NCBI RefSeq assembly: GCF_013426915.1 | Contig: NZ_AP023183.1 | Span: 124,001-188,000, forward strand | Reading direction: 5' to 3' | DNA from: Paraburkholderia sp. PGU19 | GTDB lineage: Bacteria; Pseudomonadota; Gammaproteobacteria; Burkholderiales; Burkholderiaceae | Length of the DNA: 64,000 bases | Part shown: positions 29,463 to 38,630 of the stretch, piece after piece | Position numbering within the stretch: the stretch's first letter is position 1 | Layout: every line of letters starts with the position of its first letter | Notes under the pieces: generated by a model | Database searches by the model: none | What the model saw: only the letters and a program-made list of their open reading frames with translations | What the model was told of the DNA's origin: nothing | Program-made: the position numbers and the translations under genes

Positions 29463-29996
29463 ATGCAACCGCAACTGCCGATCAACGTCGATCCCGATAC
29501 TGGCGTCTGGACCACCGACGCGCTACCGATGCTATACGTGCCGCGCCACTTCTTTACGAACAACCACGTTGCCGTCGAAGAAGCGCTTGGCGTCGACGCG
29601 TATGCCGAAATCCTCTACAAGGCCGGCTACAAGTCTGCATACCACTGGTGCGACAAGGAAGCGAAACAGCACGGGCTGACCGGCATGGCCGTGTTCGAGC
29701 ACTACCTGAAGCGCCTGTCGCAACGCGGCTGGGGATTGTTCTCAATCATCGAGGCCGATCCGGCCAGCGCGCGCGCGAAGATCGAACTGCGCCACTCATC
29801 GTTCGTGCTCCAGCAGCCTGGCAAGGAAGGCAAGCTCTGCTACATGTTCGCGGGCTGGTTCGCCGGCGCGATGGACTGGGTCAACGACACGACGCCGGAA
29901 GGCAAGGGCGCGCCGCGTGCCCAATCGAAGGAAGTGCAGTGTGCGGCCGAGAACCACGATCACTGCGTCTTCCAAGTGTCGCCGATCGCGCACTGA
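29463..29996 (+). CDS. DUF5943/V4R-like small-molecule-binding domain protein
   Basis: This 177-residue protein resembles PA5397, which sits between the dipeptidase-like gene and dgcA in Pseudomonas and has no known function. The C-terminal half looks like a V4R (4-vinyl reductase) domain, with the cysteine pair VQCAAENHDHCVFQVSP expected for that fold, and MFAGWFAGAMDWVND before it. V4R domains usually bind small ligands. A role as sensor or accessory to dimethylglycine oxidation is possible but not shown. The start MQPQLPINVDP follows CACGGAGTCACC. Confidence 0.8.
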   Translation: MQPQLPINVDPDTGVWTTDALPMLYVPRHFFTNNHVAVEEALGVDAYAEILYKAGYKSAYHWCDKEAKQHGLTGMAVFEHYLKRLSQRGWGLFSIIEADPASARAKIELRHSSFVLQQPGKEGKLCYMFAGWFAGAMDWVNDTTPEGKGAPRAQSKEVQCAAENHDHCVFQVSPIAH

Positions 29997-30071
29997 CGCC
30001 GCTGACGTAACGACACAGCCGCACAACAACACCCGCAACACGAGACATTCGAACGCCAGAGGTCGCCTGCG

Positions 30072-32135
30072 ATGCGTTATCCCAACTTGTTCAAACCCAT
30101 GCAGCTGAATCAGCTGACGCTGCGCAACCGGATCGTCAGCACGGCCCATGCGGAGGTGTATGCCGAGCCGGGCGGCCTGCCGGGCGACCGCTACATCCGC
30201 TACTACGAAGAGAAGGCTAAGGGCGGTGTCGGTTTGGCAATCTGCGGCGGCTCGAGCCCCGTGTCGATCGACAGCCCGCAAGGCTGGTGGAAGTCGGTGA
30301 ACCTGTCGACCGACAAGATCATCGACCCGCTTACGCGCCTTGCCGACACGATGCACAAGCATGGCGCGAAGATCATGATCCAGGCGACGCACATGGGCCG
30401 CCGCTCGTCGTTCCACGGCGAGCACTGGCCGCACCTGATGTCGCCGTCGGGCGTGCGCGAGCCGGTGCACCGCGGCAACGCGAAGATCATCGAGATCGAG
30501 GAAATCCGCCGCATCATCGCCGACTTCGCGGCAGCCGCGAAGCGCGTGAAGGGGGCCGGCATGGACGGCATCGAGATCTCCGCCGCGCACCAGCACCTGA
30601 TCGACCAGTTCTGGAGCAAGCGATCGAACCATCGCACCGACGAATGGGGTGGTAGCCTCGAGAACCGGCTGCGCTTCGGCATCGAGGTGCTGACGGCCGT
30701 GCGTGAAGCGGTCGGCAAGGACTTCTGTGTCGGCCTGCGGATGTGCGGCGACGAATTCCACGAGGACGGGCTCGATCACGAGGCGTTGAAGGAAATCGCG
30801 CAGGCGATGTCGGAGACGGGCCTGATCGACTACCTGAGCGTGGTCGGCTCGGGTGGCGATACGCACAACACGATCGCCAACTGCATGCCGCCGATGGCGC
30901 TGCCGCCGGAGCCGTTCGTACACCTCGCGGCCGGCATCAAGTCGGTGGTGAAGATCCCGGTGATGCATGCGCAAAGCATCCGCGATGCGGGCCAGGCCGA
31001 GCGCCTGCTCGCGAACGGCATGATCGACCTGGTCGGGATGACGCGCGCGCAGATCGCCGATCCGCACATGGTGATCAAGATCCGCGACGGCCGCGAAGAC
31101 GAAATCAAGCAGTGCGTCGGCGCGAACTACTGCATCGACCGCCAGTACAACGGCCTCGACGTGCTGTGTATCCAGAACGCGGCAACGTCGCGCGAATCGA
31201 CGATGCCGCACATCATCGAGAAGTCGCGCGGCCCCAAGCGCAAGGTGGTGGTGGTCGGCGCGGGTCCCGCAGGCCTAGAGGCCGCACGCGTCGCGAAGTT
31301 GCGCGGCCACGACGTAGTGCTGTTCGAGAAGAACACGGAAGTGGGCGGCCAGGTGATGATCGCCGCGAAGGCGCCGCAGCGCGAACAGATGTCGGGGATC
31401 ATCCGCTGGTTCGACATGGAAACCAAGCGCCTTGGCGTCGACCGCCGCCTCGGCGTCGCCGCCGACGAGAAGATGATCATGGCCGAGAAGCCGGACATTG
31501 TCGTGCTCGCGACCGGCGGTTCGAGCTTCACCTGGCAGGTGCCTGCCTGGGGCGTGGCCGAAGGGCTGGCCGTCAGCTCGTGGGACATCCTGACCGGCAA
31601 GGTTGAGCCGAAGCAGAACGTGCTGCTGTTCGACGGTGTGAGCACCCATGCGGGCGCCGGCGTGGCCGACTTCATAGCGAGCCGCGGCTCGAAGGTCGAG
31701 GTCGTCACACCCGACGTGAAGGTGGCCGACGATTGCGGCGGCACGACGTTCCCGATCTTCTATCGCCGCCTGTATGCGCTCGGCGTGATCCCGACGCCGA
31801 ACTACATACTCGATCGCGTGTATGAAGAGGACGGCAAGAAGATCGCCGTGCTGCGCAACGAATACACGGAAGAATTGGAAGAGCGTGCGGTCGACCAGGT
31901 GGTGATCGAGAACGGTTCGTCGCCGAACGACGACCTGTACTGGAAGCTCAAGCCGGAATCGGTGAACCGCGGCCAGATCGACCCGCATACGCTGTTCGCG
32001 GCAGAGCCGCAGCCGTGCCTGTCGGAAGAACTGGGCAACGGCCGCTTCCTGCTGTTCCGTGTCGGCGATTGCATCTCGATGCATAACGTCCACGGCGCGA
32101 TCTACGACTCGCTGCGTCTCGTGAAGGATTTCTAA
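30072..32135 (+). CDS. dgcA: Dimethylglycine demethylase subunit DgcA (FMN/FAD/Fe-S oxidoreductase)
   Basis: This 687-residue member of the trimethylamine dehydrogenase/2,4-dienoyl-CoA reductase family has an N-terminal old-yellow-enzyme barrel (PMQLNQLTLRNRIVSTAHAE, SKRSNHRTDEWGGSLENR), an Fe-S loop and C-terminal dinucleotide-binding domains (VVVVGAGPAGLEAARVA). It oxidatively removes a methyl group from dimethylglycine to give sarcosine. In the Fe-S loop (CVGANYC plus a later VLCIQN) three cysteines are seen where trimethylamine dehydrogenase has four; the second is Ala. It is followed after two bases by dgcB. Confidence 0.94.
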   Translation: MRYPNLFKPMQLNQLTLRNRIVSTAHAEVYAEPGGLPGDRYIRYYEEKAKGGVGLAICGGSSPVSIDSPQGWWKSVNLSTDKIIDPLTRLADTMHKHGAKIMIQATHMGRRSSFHGEHWPHLMSPSGVREPVHRGNAKIIEIEEIRRIIADFAAAAKRVKGAGMDGIEISAAHQHLIDQFWSKRSNHRTDEWGGSLENRLRFGIEVLTAVREAVGKDFCVGLRMCGDEFHEDGLDHEALKEIAQAMSETGLIDYLSVVGSGGDTHNTIANCMPPMALPPEPFVHLAAGIKSVVKIPVMHAQSIRDAGQAERLLANGMIDLVGMTRAQIADPHMVIKIRDGREDEIKQCVGANYCIDRQYNGLDVLCIQNAATSRESTMPHIIEKSRGPKRKVVVVGAGPAGLEAARVAKLRGHDVVLFEKNTEVGGQVMIAAKAPQREQMSGIIRWFDMETKRLGVDRRLGVAADEKMIMAEKPDIVVLATGGSSFTWQVPAWGVAEGLAVSSWDILTGKVEPKQNVLLFDGVSTHAGAGVADFIASRGSKVEVVTPDVKVADDCGGTTFPIFYRRLYALGVIPTPNYILDRVYEEDGKKIAVLRNEYTEELEERAVDQVVIENGSSPNDDLYWKLKPESVNRGQIDPHTLFAAEPQPCLSEELGNGRFLLFRVGDCISMHNVHGAIYDSLRLVKDF

Positions 32136-32137
32136 AG

Positions 32138-34063
32138 ATGAACCCGTCCCTCCTCATTACCGCACTGCTGTGGCTGTCGGTGGCGGGGCTCGCGTTCGCG
32201 GTCGCGAAGCGCTCGTCATACTGGCGTCTCGGGCGCGCCACCGCGCCCGGCTCGTTCGGCGTCGCGAACCTGTTCGCGATCCCGAAGCGCTACTTTGTCG
32301 ACCTGCACCACGTAGTTGCCCGCGATCCGTACATCGCGAAGACCCACGTCGCGACCGCCGGCGGCGCGATCGCCGCGCTCGCGCTGGTGTTCGTCAACTA
32401 TGGCCTTGCGATCTACTCGCCGTGGCTCGACAAGCTGATCTTCCTCACGGCACTCGCGATGCTCGTAGGTGTGGTGTTCGTCTGGCGCCGCCGCGCGGCG
32501 AAGGACGTGCCGGCCCGGCTGTCGCGTGGCCCGTGGAACGCGCTGCCCTGGCTGCTCGGCTCGTTCGCGCTCGGCCTCGTGCTGTTCATGGTCGTGCCGG
32601 CTGGTGCGATGTCCGGTGCGTTCGCGGTGCTCTGCGCGCTGTTGATCGGTGCAGGCGCATTCACGATGACCGTCGGCGCCGCGAAGGGCGGCCCGATGAA
32701 GCACGCGATTGCCGGCCTGCTGCACCTCGCGTTCCATCCGCGCCAGGAGCGTTTCGCGGCCACCCGCGACTCGTTCACGGGCAACGGCACGGCAACGCCG
32801 CCAACTGCGCTGAAGCTGCCGGATATCGAGCATCAGGAGTACGGCGTCGCGAAGCCGGTCGAATTCCGTTGGAACCAGCTTCTGAGTTTCGACGCCTGCG
32901 TGCAGTGCGGCAAGTGCGAAGCTGCGTGCCCCGCGTTCGCATCGGGCCAGCCGCTGAACCCGAAGAAGCTGATCCAGGATCTCGTCGTCGGGATGGCGGG
33001 CGGCACCGATGCCGCGTACGCCGGCAGCCCGACGCCGGGCCTCGCGGTCGGTCAGCATCGAGGCGAGCCGAATGGCCCGATCGTGTCCGGCCTGATCGAG
33101 GAGCAGACGCTATGGTCGTGCACCACCTGCCGCGCCTGCGTGCAGGAGTGCCCGATGCTGATCGAGCACGTCGACGCGATCGTCGACATGCGCCGCAACC
33201 GCACGCTGGTGCACGGCACGGTGCCGGGCAAGGGCCAGGAAGTGCTCGCGAACCTGCGCGAGACTGGCACGATGGGCGGTTACGACACAGCTGCGCGCTA
33301 CGATTGGTCGGTCGACCTGAACGCGCCGGTCGCGCAACCTGGCAAGCCGGTCGACGTGCTGATCGTCGCGGGTGAAGGCGCGTTCGACATGCGCTACCAG
33401 CGCTCGCTGCGCGCCTTCATCAAGGTGCTGAACAAGGCTGGCGTCGACTATGCGGTGCTTGGCGGGACCGAGACCGACACCGGCGACGTCGCACGCCGCC
33501 TCGGCGACGAAGCGACGTTCCAGCAGATGGCGAAGCGCTTGATCGGCACGCTCGGCTCGCTGTCGTACAAGCAGATCGTGACAGCCGACCCGCACGTGAT
33601 GCACAGCCTGCGCAACGAGTACCGCGCGCTCGGGTTGCGCATGACGGTCAAGCATCACACGACCTATCTCGCGGAACTGGCCGACAACGGCAAGTTCACG
33701 CCAAAGGCCGTCGAAGCGCTGCGCGAGAAGCGCATTACGTATCACGATCCGTGCTACCTCGGCCGCTACAACGGCGAGACGGAATCGCCGCGCAAGCTGC
33801 TGAAGACGATCGGCATCCAGGTCGTCGAGATGGAGCGCAACGGCATGCGCGGTCGCTGCTGCGGCGGTGGGGGCGGTGCGCCGCTGACCGACATCCCGGG
33901 CAAGCAGCGTATTCCCGACATCCGTATCGCCGACGCACGCGCCATCGGCGCGGACGTGGTCGCGGTCGGTTGCCCGAACTGTACGGCGATGCTCGAAGGC
34001 GTCGTGGGCCCTCGCCCCGACGTGCTTGACGTGGCCGAACTCGTTGCGGCTTCGCTGGAGTGA
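32138..34063 (+). CDS. dgcB: Dimethylglycine demethylase subunit DgcB (membrane Fe-S electron-transfer protein)
   Basis: The 641-residue protein has several N-terminal membrane segments and then two [4Fe-4S] ferredoxin motifs, CVQCGKCEAACPAF and CTTCRACVQECPM. Two CCG-type domains at the C-terminus carry HDPCYLGRYNG and GRCCGGGGGAP. It resembles heterodisulfide-reductase-type proteins and is predicted to pass electrons from DgcA and the adjacent ETF to the quinone pool at the inner membrane. It starts two bases after dgcA and ends four bases before the ETF alpha start, a tightly packed operon. Confidence 0.93.
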   Translation: MNPSLLITALLWLSVAGLAFAVAKRSSYWRLGRATAPGSFGVANLFAIPKRYFVDLHHVVARDPYIAKTHVATAGGAIAALALVFVNYGLAIYSPWLDKLIFLTALAMLVGVVFVWRRRAAKDVPARLSRGPWNALPWLLGSFALGLVLFMVVPAGAMSGAFAVLCALLIGAGAFTMTVGAAKGGPMKHAIAGLLHLAFHPRQERFAATRDSFTGNGTATPPTALKLPDIEHQEYGVAKPVEFRWNQLLSFDACVQCGKCEAACPAFASGQPLNPKKLIQDLVVGMAGGTDAAYAGSPTPGLAVGQHRGEPNGPIVSGLIEEQTLWSCTTCRACVQECPMLIEHVDAIVDMRRNRTLVHGTVPGKGQEVLANLRETGTMGGYDTAARYDWSVDLNAPVAQPGKPVDVLIVAGEGAFDMRYQRSLRAFIKVLNKAGVDYAVLGGTETDTGDVARRLGDEATFQQMAKRLIGTLGSLSYKQIVTADPHVMHSLRNEYRALGLRMTVKHHTTYLAELADNGKFTPKAVEALREKRITYHDPCYLGRYNGETESPRKLLKTIGIQVVEMERNGMRGRCCGGGGGAPLTDIPGKQRIPDIRIADARAIGADVVAVGCPNCTAMLEGVVGPRPDVLDVAELVAASLE

Positions 34064-34067
34064 TGCG

Positions 34068-35249
34068 ATGAACACGATCAAACGAATCGATCCGCGCCGT
34101 CCGTTCATCATCACGCCCGCGGGCCTGAAGCGCATCACGCTCGGCGAGGAAGGCAGCGCCGATGCAAGCGCCGCGCAGTGGTCCGCGCAGGGCCATGGCA
34201 CCGCGGCTGCGAAGCCGCGCCGCGCGGTGCAGGACCCGAAGCACGTGATGCTGGTGGTGGCGCATGCGGAGCGTAGCGCGCTCGACGATCATGCGCGACA
34301 GACGATCGCCGCCGCCGCGCTGCTCGCCGACGGGCAGACGCTAGTCGTGCTGCTGGCATTCGGCGAACTGAAGGACGACGTCGCAGAACTTGGCGTCGAC
34401 AAGCTGATCGAGCTAGCCGGCTTCGACCGTCGTGCGTTTGCGCCCGAACGCGAATTGCAAGCGTTGCAAGCCTGTGCCGCGGCGCTCGCGCCGAAGCACG
34501 TGTTCGTGCCTGACAACGCGACCGGCGACGGCGATCTCGGTCGGCGTTACGCGGCGGCCGCCGGTGCGAGCGTCGCGACCCACGTGGTCGAGATCGACGG
34601 GAAGCATGTGGGCGCGTATGCGCAGGCCGGACGCGCATTCGCGACACGCGTGCTGCCCGACGTGATCCTGCTCGCGCAGAACTCGGTCGAGGCGAAGCTG
34701 CCGTTCGTCGGCGCGGGTGAATGCCTGGCCGGCGTGGGCGAACGCCTGTCCGCCGAACTCATCCGTCCGGCAGGTGACGCGGCGCAGTTGTACCGCGATC
34801 TCGGCCTGGAGGAAATCAACGCGGCGCAGGTCGCGCTGGAAGAGGCCGACTTCATCGTGTCGGCCGGCAACGGCGTGTCCGACATCGGTGCGTTCGAGCG
34901 GCTGGCCGGAGCGTTCGGCGCGGCGATCGGCGCGAGCCGCGTCGCGGTCGACAACGGCCACTTCACGCGCGACAAGCAGGTGGGTGCGACAGGCAAGACG
35001 GTCGAGGCGAGCGTGTACATCGCGTTCGGCATCTCGGGCGCGGTGCAGCATTTGCAGGGGATCAAGGACTGCCGCCACGTGATTGCCGTGAACCTCGACG
35101 GCAGCGCGCCGATCGCGAAGCGCGCGAATCTGACGGTGGTGGGCGACGCGCAGGCGACGATCGCTGCGCTGATCGAACAGGTAGAGGCCGCGCGTGGACA
35201 AACGTCCAGTTCTCGCAACGCAGCCAAACTCGAAGGAGTTGCAGCATGA
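34068..35249 (+). CDS. Electron transfer flavoprotein alpha subunit, dgc-associated
   Basis: This 393-residue ETF alpha protein has the C-terminal FAD-binding domain motif VGATGKTVEASVYIAFGISG followed by AVQHLQGI. The Pseudomonas counterpart is PA5400. It should accept electrons from DgcA during demethylation. The ATG at 34068 is chosen because the conserved MNTIKRIDPRRPFIITP begins there. Its stop overlaps the ATG at 35246 that has the best ribosome binding site for the next subunit. Confidence 0.9.
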   Translation: MNTIKRIDPRRPFIITPAGLKRITLGEEGSADASAAQWSAQGHGTAAAKPRRAVQDPKHVMLVVAHAERSALDDHARQTIAAAALLADGQTLVVLLAFGELKDDVAELGVDKLIELAGFDRRAFAPERELQALQACAAALAPKHVFVPDNATGDGDLGRRYAAAAGASVATHVVEIDGKHVGAYAQAGRAFATRVLPDVILLAQNSVEAKLPFVGAGECLAGVGERLSAELIRPAGDAAQLYRDLGLEEINAAQVALEEADFIVSAGNGVSDIGAFERLAGAFGAAIGASRVAVDNGHFTRDKQVGATGKTVEASVYIAFGISGAVQHLQGIKDCRHVIAVNLDGSAPIAKRANLTVVGDAQATIAALIEQVEAARGQTSSSRNAAKLEGVAA

Positions 35250-36030
35250 GCGCCCCCGACTATTGAAACGCGTTGCGGTACTTGTGTCCGTGGGCAGCCA
35301 CCCGGTCAGCGGCACTGCGCGCTACAGCCGCAACGACGCGGCCGCGCTCGAGCTGTGCCGCTCGCTGGCCGAGCGTCATCACGCGCAGCTCGATGTGATC
35401 CACGCGGGCGACCCGACTACGCCGGCGCTAGCCGAATATCTCGCGTTCGGCGCTCGGGAAGTCGAAGTGCTGGCCTGCCGCGACGGTGACGATGCCGTGA
35501 ACGCGCTCGCGGCGCGCGTCGAGGGCTACGACCTCGTGCTGACCGGCACGCGCGCCGAGGGCGCGTACGACACCGGGATGCTGCCGTATCGCGTCGCCGC
35601 GACGCTCGGCTATCCGCTCATCGGCTCGGCCGTCGACGTGATGGTCGACGGCGGCCGCGCGGCGGTGCGGCAATTCTTGCCGAAAGGACTGCGGCGTCGC
35701 GTCGACGCGGTGCTGCCGGCCGTCGTCGCGGTCCATCCGCTCGCCAATGCCGAGCCGCGCTACGCGTTTGCGCGGCTGAAGGCAGGCACGGTCCGGCCGG
35801 TGCGGGTGTCTCCGGGCGTGGATGTCGAGGCGGCGACGTGGCGCGTTGGCCCGATCGAGCGCAAACCCGTAAAGCTGGTCGCCGCCGAGAAGCGCTCTGG
35901 GCATGCCCGGATGCTGTCCGCGACGACGACCGAGAGCCGCGGCGGCAACGTCGTAAATGAAGGAGGTTCAGTCGAAAAAGCGCAAGTGATCCTCGCGTAT
36001 TTGCGCGAGCATCAGCTCATTGACTACTGA
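35246..36030 (+). CDS. Electron transfer flavoprotein beta subunit, dgc-associated; start disrupted
   Basis: The body of the protein (KRVAVLVSVGSHPVSGTARYS to LAYLREHQLIDY) is an ETF beta subunit like PA5401. The best start is ATG 35246: it has GAAGGAG seven bases upstream and overlaps the alpha-subunit stop (ATGA). In that frame only MSAPDY is made before a stop. The body frame is open back to 35194. One extra C in the C run at 35251-35255 would join MSAP to RLLKRVAVLV and give 261 residues. Translation may instead start at the TTG near 35263 or the GTG at 35194, but neither has such a good site. Either the gene is weakly expressed or the base count is wrong. Confidence 0.78.
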
Positions 36031-36078
36031 CGTTGATGCCTGTCGGCAACCACACTAGGAAGGAATCCGGAGCAAACA

Positions 36079-37332
36079 ATGAAAGTATCGGCAGACATTC
36101 GTGCACTGATCGAACAACGCGAGGAAGGGCACAGCCTGGACGCGCCGTTCTATACAAGCGAGGAAATCTTCGACCTCGACATGGAGGCGATTTTCCGTCA
36201 GCACTGGATCCAGGTAGCGGTCGAACCGGACATTTCCGAGCCGGGCGACTACGTGACCGTGGAACTGGGCAGCGACTCGATCCTGATCGTGCGCGACGAC
36301 GACATGGAAATTCGCGCGTTCCACAACGTGTGCCGTCACCGCGGCGCGCGCCTGTGCAATGAAGACAAGGGCTCGGTCGGCAACATCGTGTGCCCATACC
36401 ACAGCTGGACCTACAACCTGACGGGCCAGCTGATGTTTGCCGAGCATATGGGCGAGAAATTCGACCGCTGCAAGCATAGCCTGAAGTCGGTGCACGTGCA
36501 GAACCTCGCGGGCCTGATCTTCATCTGCCTCGCCGAGGAGCCGCCCGTCGATTTCGTGCAGCTGCGCGCCGAGATGGAGCCGTACTTGCTGCCGCACGAT
36601 CTGCCGAGCACGAAGATCGCCGCACAGATCGACATTATCGAGGAAGGCAACTGGAAGCTCACGATGGAGAACAACCGCGAGTGCTATCACTGCGTCGCGA
36701 ACCATCCGGAGCTGACGATCTCCCTGTACGAATACGGCTTCGGCTACCAGCGCTCCGACGCGAACGCCGAAGGCATGGACGCGTTCGCAGAATCCTGCGT
36801 GCTACGCGGCAAGGAATGGACCGAGATGGGTCTGCCGTCCGCGGAAATCGAGAAGCTGCTCGACGTGACGGGCTTCCGCACGCAGCGCCTGCCGCTCGAT
36901 CGCAGCGGCGAATCGCAGACGCTCGATGCAAAGGTCGCATCGAAGAAGCTGCTCGGCCAGTTCAACCAGGCGGATCTCGGCGGGCTGTCGTTCTGGACGC
37001 AGCCGAACTCATGGCACCACTTCATGAGCGATCACATCGTGACGTTCTCGGTGATTCCGCTGTCGGCCGGCAAGACGCTGGTGCGCACGAAGTGGCTCGT
37101 GCACAAGGACGCGCAGGAAGGCGTCGACTACGACGTGAAGAACCTCACGGCAGTGTGGAACGCGACCAACGCCCAGGATCGCGCGCTCGTCGAATTTTCG
37201 CAGCGCGGAGCGACCAGCAGCGCGTACGAGCCAGGCCCGTATTCGCCGTTCACGGAAGGCCTCGTCGAAAAATTTTCGGCCTGGTACATTGGCCGGCTCG
37301 CCGAGAAGATCGGTGCGCCGAAAGAAGCGTAG
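36079..37332 (+). CDS. gbcA: Glycine betaine monooxygenase, Rieske oxygenase subunit
   Basis: This 417-residue Rieske non-heme iron oxygenase catalyses the O2-dependent demethylation of glycine betaine to dimethylglycine plus formaldehyde. The Rieske [2Fe-2S] ligands are in VCRHRGARLCN and VCPYHSWTY. The mononuclear iron site is in ENNRECYHCVANHPEL. AAGGAATCCGGAGC precedes the start. gbcB follows 15 bases later in the same direction. Length and motifs match GbcA of Pseudomonas. Confidence 0.95.
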   Translation: MKVSADIRALIEQREEGHSLDAPFYTSEEIFDLDMEAIFRQHWIQVAVEPDISEPGDYVTVELGSDSILIVRDDDMEIRAFHNVCRHRGARLCNEDKGSVGNIVCPYHSWTYNLTGQLMFAEHMGEKFDRCKHSLKSVHVQNLAGLIFICLAEEPPVDFVQLRAEMEPYLLPHDLPSTKIAAQIDIIEEGNWKLTMENNRECYHCVANHPELTISLYEYGFGYQRSDANAEGMDAFAESCVLRGKEWTEMGLPSAEIEKLLDVTGFRTQRLPLDRSGESQTLDAKVASKKLLGQFNQADLGGLSFWTQPNSWHHFMSDHIVTFSVIPLSAGKTLVRTKWLVHKDAQEGVDYDVKNLTAVWNATNAQDRALVEFSQRGATSSAYEPGPYSPFTEGLVEKFSAWYIGRLAEKIGAPKEA

Positions 37333-37347
37333 AAGTTGGGGGCGGAA

Positions 37348-38499
37348 ATGATGTTGCGAGAACCAGCTAGCTTCGAGCCGGCGGCTAGCCGGGTCACCCA
37401 CCCGGCATTCTGGAGCACGCTTCCCGAGCGGTGGACGAGCGACTTCGAAGAAACGCTGATGTGCTGTCACGTGCGGCAGGAAACCCAAGACGTGAAGAGT
37501 TTTTTCTTCCGTTCGCCGCAAGGCCGTGCGTTTTCGTTCGAGCCCGGGCAGTTCATCACGCTCGAGCTCGACATCGAGGGCGAGACGATCAATCGGTGCT
37601 ACACGGTCTCGTCGTCGCCCGCGCGGCCGCACACAATCTCGATCACGGTCAAGCGCGTGCCGGGCGGCAAGGTGTCGAACTGGTTGCACGACAACCTGCA
37701 GCCGGGGGCGTCGGTTCACGTGCTCGGCCCGGCCGGCGAATTCACGTGCGCACGGCATCCGGCGCGCAAGTACCTGTTCCTGTCGGCCGGTTCGGGCATC
37801 ACGCCGCTGATGTCGATGAGCCGCGCGCACCATGATCTCGCCGAGGATCGCGACATCCTGTTCGTGCACAGCGCGCGCACGCCGGACGACATTATCTTCG
37901 CGCGCGAGCTCGACATGATCGCGTCGAATCTTACGAACTTCCGCACGTTGTTCGTCGTCGAGCGCATCGGTGCGCGCACCAACTGGCCGGGCGTCACCGG
38001 TTTCCTGACACTGCCGCTGCTGAAGTTGATCGCACCGGACTTCATGGAGCGCGAGATCTTCACGTGCGGCCCCGCGCCGTACATGAAGGCCGTGCGCGAC
38101 CTGCTCGACGAAGCCGGTTTCGATCGCAAGCAATATCATGAGGAAAGCTTCTCGTTCGAGACGCTCGCGCAGACCGCGAGCGACGACGTGCTCGCCGAAC
38201 TCGTGCCGGCAGCCGACGGCGCCGACATCGAGACGAAGCAGTACACGGTCAGCTTCGCGAAGAGCAACCGCGAGATTTCGTGCGGCTCAGAGCAGCACGT
38301 GCTCGACGCGGCGCGTCAGTCCGGCGTGCGGCTGCCTGCCTCGTGCACGCAGGGCATGTGCGGTACCTGCAAGGTGAAGCTCGTGTCGGGGCAGGTTGAA
38401 ATGAAGCACAACGGCGGCATTCGCCAGCGCGAGATCGACCAGGGGATGGTGCTGCTGTGCTGCAGTAAACCGCTGTCGGATCTTGTGATCGACAAGTAG
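37348..38499 (+). CDS. gbcB: Glycine betaine monooxygenase, ferredoxin reductase subunit
   Basis: The 383-residue protein feeds electrons from NAD(P)H to GbcA. It has a ferredoxin-NADP reductase module (NRCYTVSSSPARPH for flavin, FLSAGSGITPLMSMSRA for nicotinamide) and a C-terminal plant-type [2Fe-2S] domain (CTQGMCGTCKVK and a later LLCCSKP). ATG at 37348 is preferred to the upstream TTG because GGGGGCGGA lies just before it. It completes the first demethylation step of the pathway. Confidence 0.94.
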   Translation: MMLREPASFEPAASRVTHPAFWSTLPERWTSDFEETLMCCHVRQETQDVKSFFFRSPQGRAFSFEPGQFITLELDIEGETINRCYTVSSSPARPHTISITVKRVPGGKVSNWLHDNLQPGASVHVLGPAGEFTCARHPARKYLFLSAGSGITPLMSMSRAHHDLAEDRDILFVHSARTPDDIIFARELDMIASNLTNFRTLFVVERIGARTNWPGVTGFLTLPLLKLIAPDFMEREIFTCGPAPYMKAVRDLLDEAGFDRKQYHEESFSFETLAQTASDDVLAELVPAADGADIETKQYTVSFAKSNREISCGSEQHVLDAARQSGVRLPASCTQGMCGTCKVKLVSGQVEMKHNGGIRQREIDQGMVLLCCSKPLSDLVIDK

Positions 38500-38630
38500 T
38501 CGAAACAAGCCATCGGCTGCCGGGGGGCGTCGTTCCCGGGCAAGCGTCTGTCGGAAACCAACGGTACCGCGGATTTGTGGCTGAAGAACCTAGAGAGACA
38601 ACGCGCGGTGAGCGCATTTCAAGGAGATCG

